From: Amphibalanus amphitrite
Lineage: Eukaryota > Arthropoda > Thecostraca > Balanomorpha > Balanidae
NCBI RefSeq assembly: GCF_019059575.1
Contig: NW_024881501.1
Location: 186,001-250,000 of the forward strand
Length of the DNA stretch: 64,000 nt
Direction: 5' to 3'
Shown here one piece after another: positions 61,215 through 64,000 of the stretch. A model generated the notes under the pieces. That model did not search any database. It saw only the letters and a list, made by a program, of their open reading frames with translations, and was not told the origin of the DNA. Positions within the stretch are counted from its first letter, which is position 1; each line of letters begins with the position of its first letter. Made by a program: the position numbers and the translations under genes.

Positions 61215-61845
61215 TAGGCGGCCGCTGCCCTCCTCGATGGGCTGAGGCTGGGGCTGTGAGCGGGACCGGGGACCGTCGACCGGCGCGCTGGTGGGGCTGC
61301 ACGCGGTCGCTTCTGGTGGGGCCTCCCCGTAGGCGGCGGCTGGCAGAGGCGACGGCGACATGGGCCGCTTGACGGCTTTTTTGGGGGGGACTTAGGGCGG
61401 ATCCAGCCACCCTTGGGTCGGCGAGGCCCTTTCTTACCTGCCGTATATTTTTTTAGCCTGGCCTTCAGATGTTTCTTTTGGCCTTGTTGGAGCTCCTTGT
61501 TCTAAAGCAGACACGAGAAGGTGTCTGTGGCCTGGGCATCAGCCACACGATTGCAACCCCTGGTCACCTTTGTGGCGACGAAAGGCGAGCGTGCAATAAG
61601 CCGAACTCAGTGTACATGTTAGTACACGATATTCCACACAGCGTACTCGTGACCTTAGTTCGACCCCATCTACGATCAATTTTCCAGAACATCTTCTCAG
61701 GGAGGATGGCATTGATCATTGAAAGTGGCAGTGTCTTCTTTCAGCCGCGACATCGGCCTTTGTTTCATATGTTCCTTCCGTTATCTAGCTTTGAAAAAAA
61801 AACTTTGTAGATCTTCGTATACGTCAATGTGAACAGTTCCCTACC
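61215..61845. repeat. Segmental duplicate of 25901-26545
   Basis: Homologous flank upstream of exon 1; shows the site without the 24271-25892 element. Confidence 0.8.
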
Positions 61846-62382
61846 AGTGGCGTAGCCAGAAATCGGCGAAAGGGGGGGGCCATGGTGCTCGAGGGGGCGA
61901 CTTTGTCCCTTGAGAGGGGCGCCATTGTGAGCTAGTGTCAGGGGCGTCAGTCTAAAATGTAACGTCATATATTCATGCATGATTTACTAGGTGTTGCAAA
62001 ATACGAGGATAAGAACCAGGTTTCGCTGTTTTTTCCATAAAATCCAATTAATGCAATTTGCAGCCCAGTGCTTTTTTTAATCAAAAACCTTGATCTTTAT
62101 GCATGCACGATATAGGAAACGAGCTCAGGCTACGGACATTTTATTCTCAAAATACGCACCCATGCGAATTCGAAACGGTAAAATATACGTTGATCGATAA
62201 GCACAATCTTTATTCTTTGCAAAAAAAATACAAGTTCACTCACTGATCCAAAGTGACCTGTGAACTGCAGCCTCTGGTCAACCGGGGTGGCCGTGCTTGG
62301 AATCTCAGACCGCACGTATGTAGGATTCACGCTGCGACTAATTGCTGAAATTGAGTCAAGGAAAGACTTGAACATTTAAGAC
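61845..62382. mobile_element. hAT-type left terminus, partner not in view
   Basis: CAGTGGCGTAGCCAGAAATC starts at 61845, exactly where homology to copy B flank ends. No matching right end seen; the extent is unknown. Confidence 0.5.
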
Positions 62383-62384
62383 TA

Positions 62385-63747
62385 CAGGGTGTCTCATAAG
62401 TTCGTTCTCACATTATATTTGCATGTGAAACAGAGTACATTGCGTCTTGATATATTTGTGACCCCTCAATGTGCTCCCCATTTAATAGGCAAACACATGA
62501 ACACATGCTGCGGCATGCCAACCGGCATGTTTGGCTGCATAGCAGGCTTAAAGTTAATCCAGACTGACTTGACATGCGTCGTGAGCTCCTCGAGCCTGGA
62601 ACAGCGCTACGCTTCGACGAGCCTAATTTTCAGCATAACCAACAAATTTTTTTTATGAAATTTTGATCCGATGAGGTGACTGGCATGTGGTCTTGCCACA
62701 AACGCCTGTCACAGTCTCCTTGCACTGCTTTTAAGCTTTGCTTGACCTATGCACTGATGCACTGTTTTGCCTGAAGATGGGCCTACGACCTCTCGGATGC
62801 CATTTTCTCCTCTATAAATGTGTTCATACTCGCGGTTCGAGTTCAGCTTGAGGGTTGAAACTCCTTCTAGATGTTCTTGGAAAAGCATTAGGCTTCCCAA
62901 AGCTGTTTCTGGGACACCATTCGCAACCTGGTCAGCGTCTGGACGCCTATAACCCCACAATACCGTGACCTTGGCCTTTCGCATAGGAACATAACGGGAC
63001 GAAACGGAGGCCTCCTCCTTCGCCCTTATGGGGTTGTTTTCGGGTTTGGACGGGTGTTTCATGTCGAACATGGACTATTTAGTCCAGATGACCTGGTTGA
63101 TGTCCTCAGCCCTTTAGTTTTTTTAGCCTCAGGCATAACGAAACTCATGTTTGGCCATTTTAAGACGTTTTTGACTGTTTTGAGCCCTCTGGTAAGCAAA
63201 GCTTAAGTCACCTTGAGTTATGTACCCCGAAAGAACACTCTTAGACAGCTGGTAATCCATCCTGAAAAGTCTGTTTACCAACTTTCTAACCCTTTGACCT
63301 TTTTGATGGCCACTTTGGCGCCACACAGTTTTGGCCACATGGCTCACTCCTGAGAGCTGACAAAAAAGAGGATAAACTTGCAATGATTGACTCCCGACAA
63401 ATCATCGGTGTCACTTGCTGACTGTGCGTCCAGTTAGCGATGGACATTGTCTACAGACTGGTAGGCCTCAATCACCCTCAATCGTCGCGAATGGTCACGT
63501 GCTGACTAAATACCGAGACGTACCCACCCGTATTGGAGACCTCTATGTTGCGGCGTTAGCCGTCTGTGTAGGAAACGGGCTCTCTAGCAAAAACTATTTT
63601 GTCTACAGAAATTAGTTACTGTGGAGCATATTTCTACCAGCCATGGCAACCACGTAAGCCCAGTAACGAACCAATTTCAGCGTGCCTTTAAGCAAGAGAG
63701 CCTAAAAACGTAAAATTTAGGTGAGAACGAACTTATGGGACACCCTG
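62385..63747 (-). mobile_element. Mariner-like element (1363 bp)
   Basis: TA at 62383-62384 and 63748-63749; 27-bp inverted ends CAGGGTGTCTCATAAGTTCG... and, complement, CAGGGTGTCCCATAAGTTCG. Full-length size for mariner, with a decayed transposase. Confidence 0.92.
62460..63400 (-). pseudogene. Mariner transposase, degraded
   Basis: The N-terminal part has VWRQSGHQKGQRVRKLVNRL and QRAQNSQKRLKMAKHEFRYA as in mariner helix-turn-helix regions. The catalytic region survives in pieces (INQVIWT near 63090; ASVSSRYVPMRKAKVTVLWG; EGVSTLKLNSNREY; FRQNSASVH near 62770; LEELTTHVKSVWINFKPA near 62570). Multiple stops and shifts. Confidence 0.82.
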
Positions 63748-63749
63748 TA

Positions 63750-64000
63750 TGATATCCACCATGAGATCCCAACTCATTGTCATACCAGCAGCGACTGCAG
63801 AGGCGACCGAACGCTGACACGTTCTGGATTTTTTTCTCTCCACAAATCACCTTTACCATTCGATGTCTAGTGCGCGAAGCCCCTACTAGTGGACATGCAT
63901 AACTGCATGAGTGCCAGATGGGTGAGGCGTGAGACTATCCCATATAGTGACACGAAGGCAAGGCCGTATAAGTTAGGTAAGATCGTCCGGGCTCGCTAAT
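63750..64000. other. Unique sequence to the window edge
   Basis: No gene or repeat recognised. Confidence 0.5.

Overview
The window is repeat-dense DNA from a eukaryote, almost certainly an invertebrate animal. The evidence is spliced exons with GT-AG (and some GC-AG) junctions, a Penelope-like element, mariner, hAT, piggyBac-like and Kolobok-like transposons, LTR elements, LINE remnants, microsatellites and minisatellites, and no operons or bacterial genes. An arthropod or crustacean is my guess; the sequence does not prove it.

Layout. 1-4775: a Ty3/gypsy-like LTR element on the minus strand (gag, pol, integrase; it runs off the left edge), with a gag-pol -1 frameshift signal and a TTAA-flanked MITE inserted in pol. 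4974-14056: plus-strand exons of copy A of an unidentified spliced gene family, split by a 6.9 kb composite insertion (5555-12435) that holds a MITE, an interrupted mariner, a LINE tail and GC-rich minisatellites. 14701-21782: a TTAA MITE that contains a complete 6.2 kb hAT transposon (15398-21603), whose intron holds a third element. 21783-24233: copy B of the gene family (minus). 24271-25892: a hAT MITE filled with minisatellite. 26863-28049: copy C (minus). 28258-29250: TTAA MITE. 29307-33815: a complete LTR retrotransposon with identical 117-bp LTRs and one intact gag-pol frame. 34440-38300: LINE ORF1-like debris, a 0.78 kb tandem duplication and TTAA MITEs. 38766-38950: a TA microsatellite. 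39297-41897: a tyrosine-recombinase-like gene with its own TATA box. 42351-48015: a Penelope-like element with GIY-YIG endonuclease, interrupted by a TTAA MITE. 48100-49350: a Kolobok/THAP-like remnant and a long hairpin. 50067-55537: a ~352-bp satellite interrupted by a 3.7 kb composite hAT element. 55543-56008: Kolobok-like MITE. 56702-61187: copy D of the gene family (minus), the only copy whose recognised exons join without a frame error. 61845-63747: a hAT end and a degraded mariner.

The unifying theme is nested transposition, readable from target-site duplications (TTAA, 8-bp, TA, 5-bp). The TTAA elements share an unusual design: terminal repeats beginning CCC (or CAC), a G-run/C-run foldback just inside each end, and dense AGGTCA half-sites with TGACGTCA motifs. 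Two of them sit in otherwise open reading frames at a single TTAA. Copies B and D lie in a segmental duplication, so D provides the empty-site allele for the hAT minisatellite element in B.

Limits: splice sites, domains and repeat boundaries were read by eye. The gene family and the organism are not identified.
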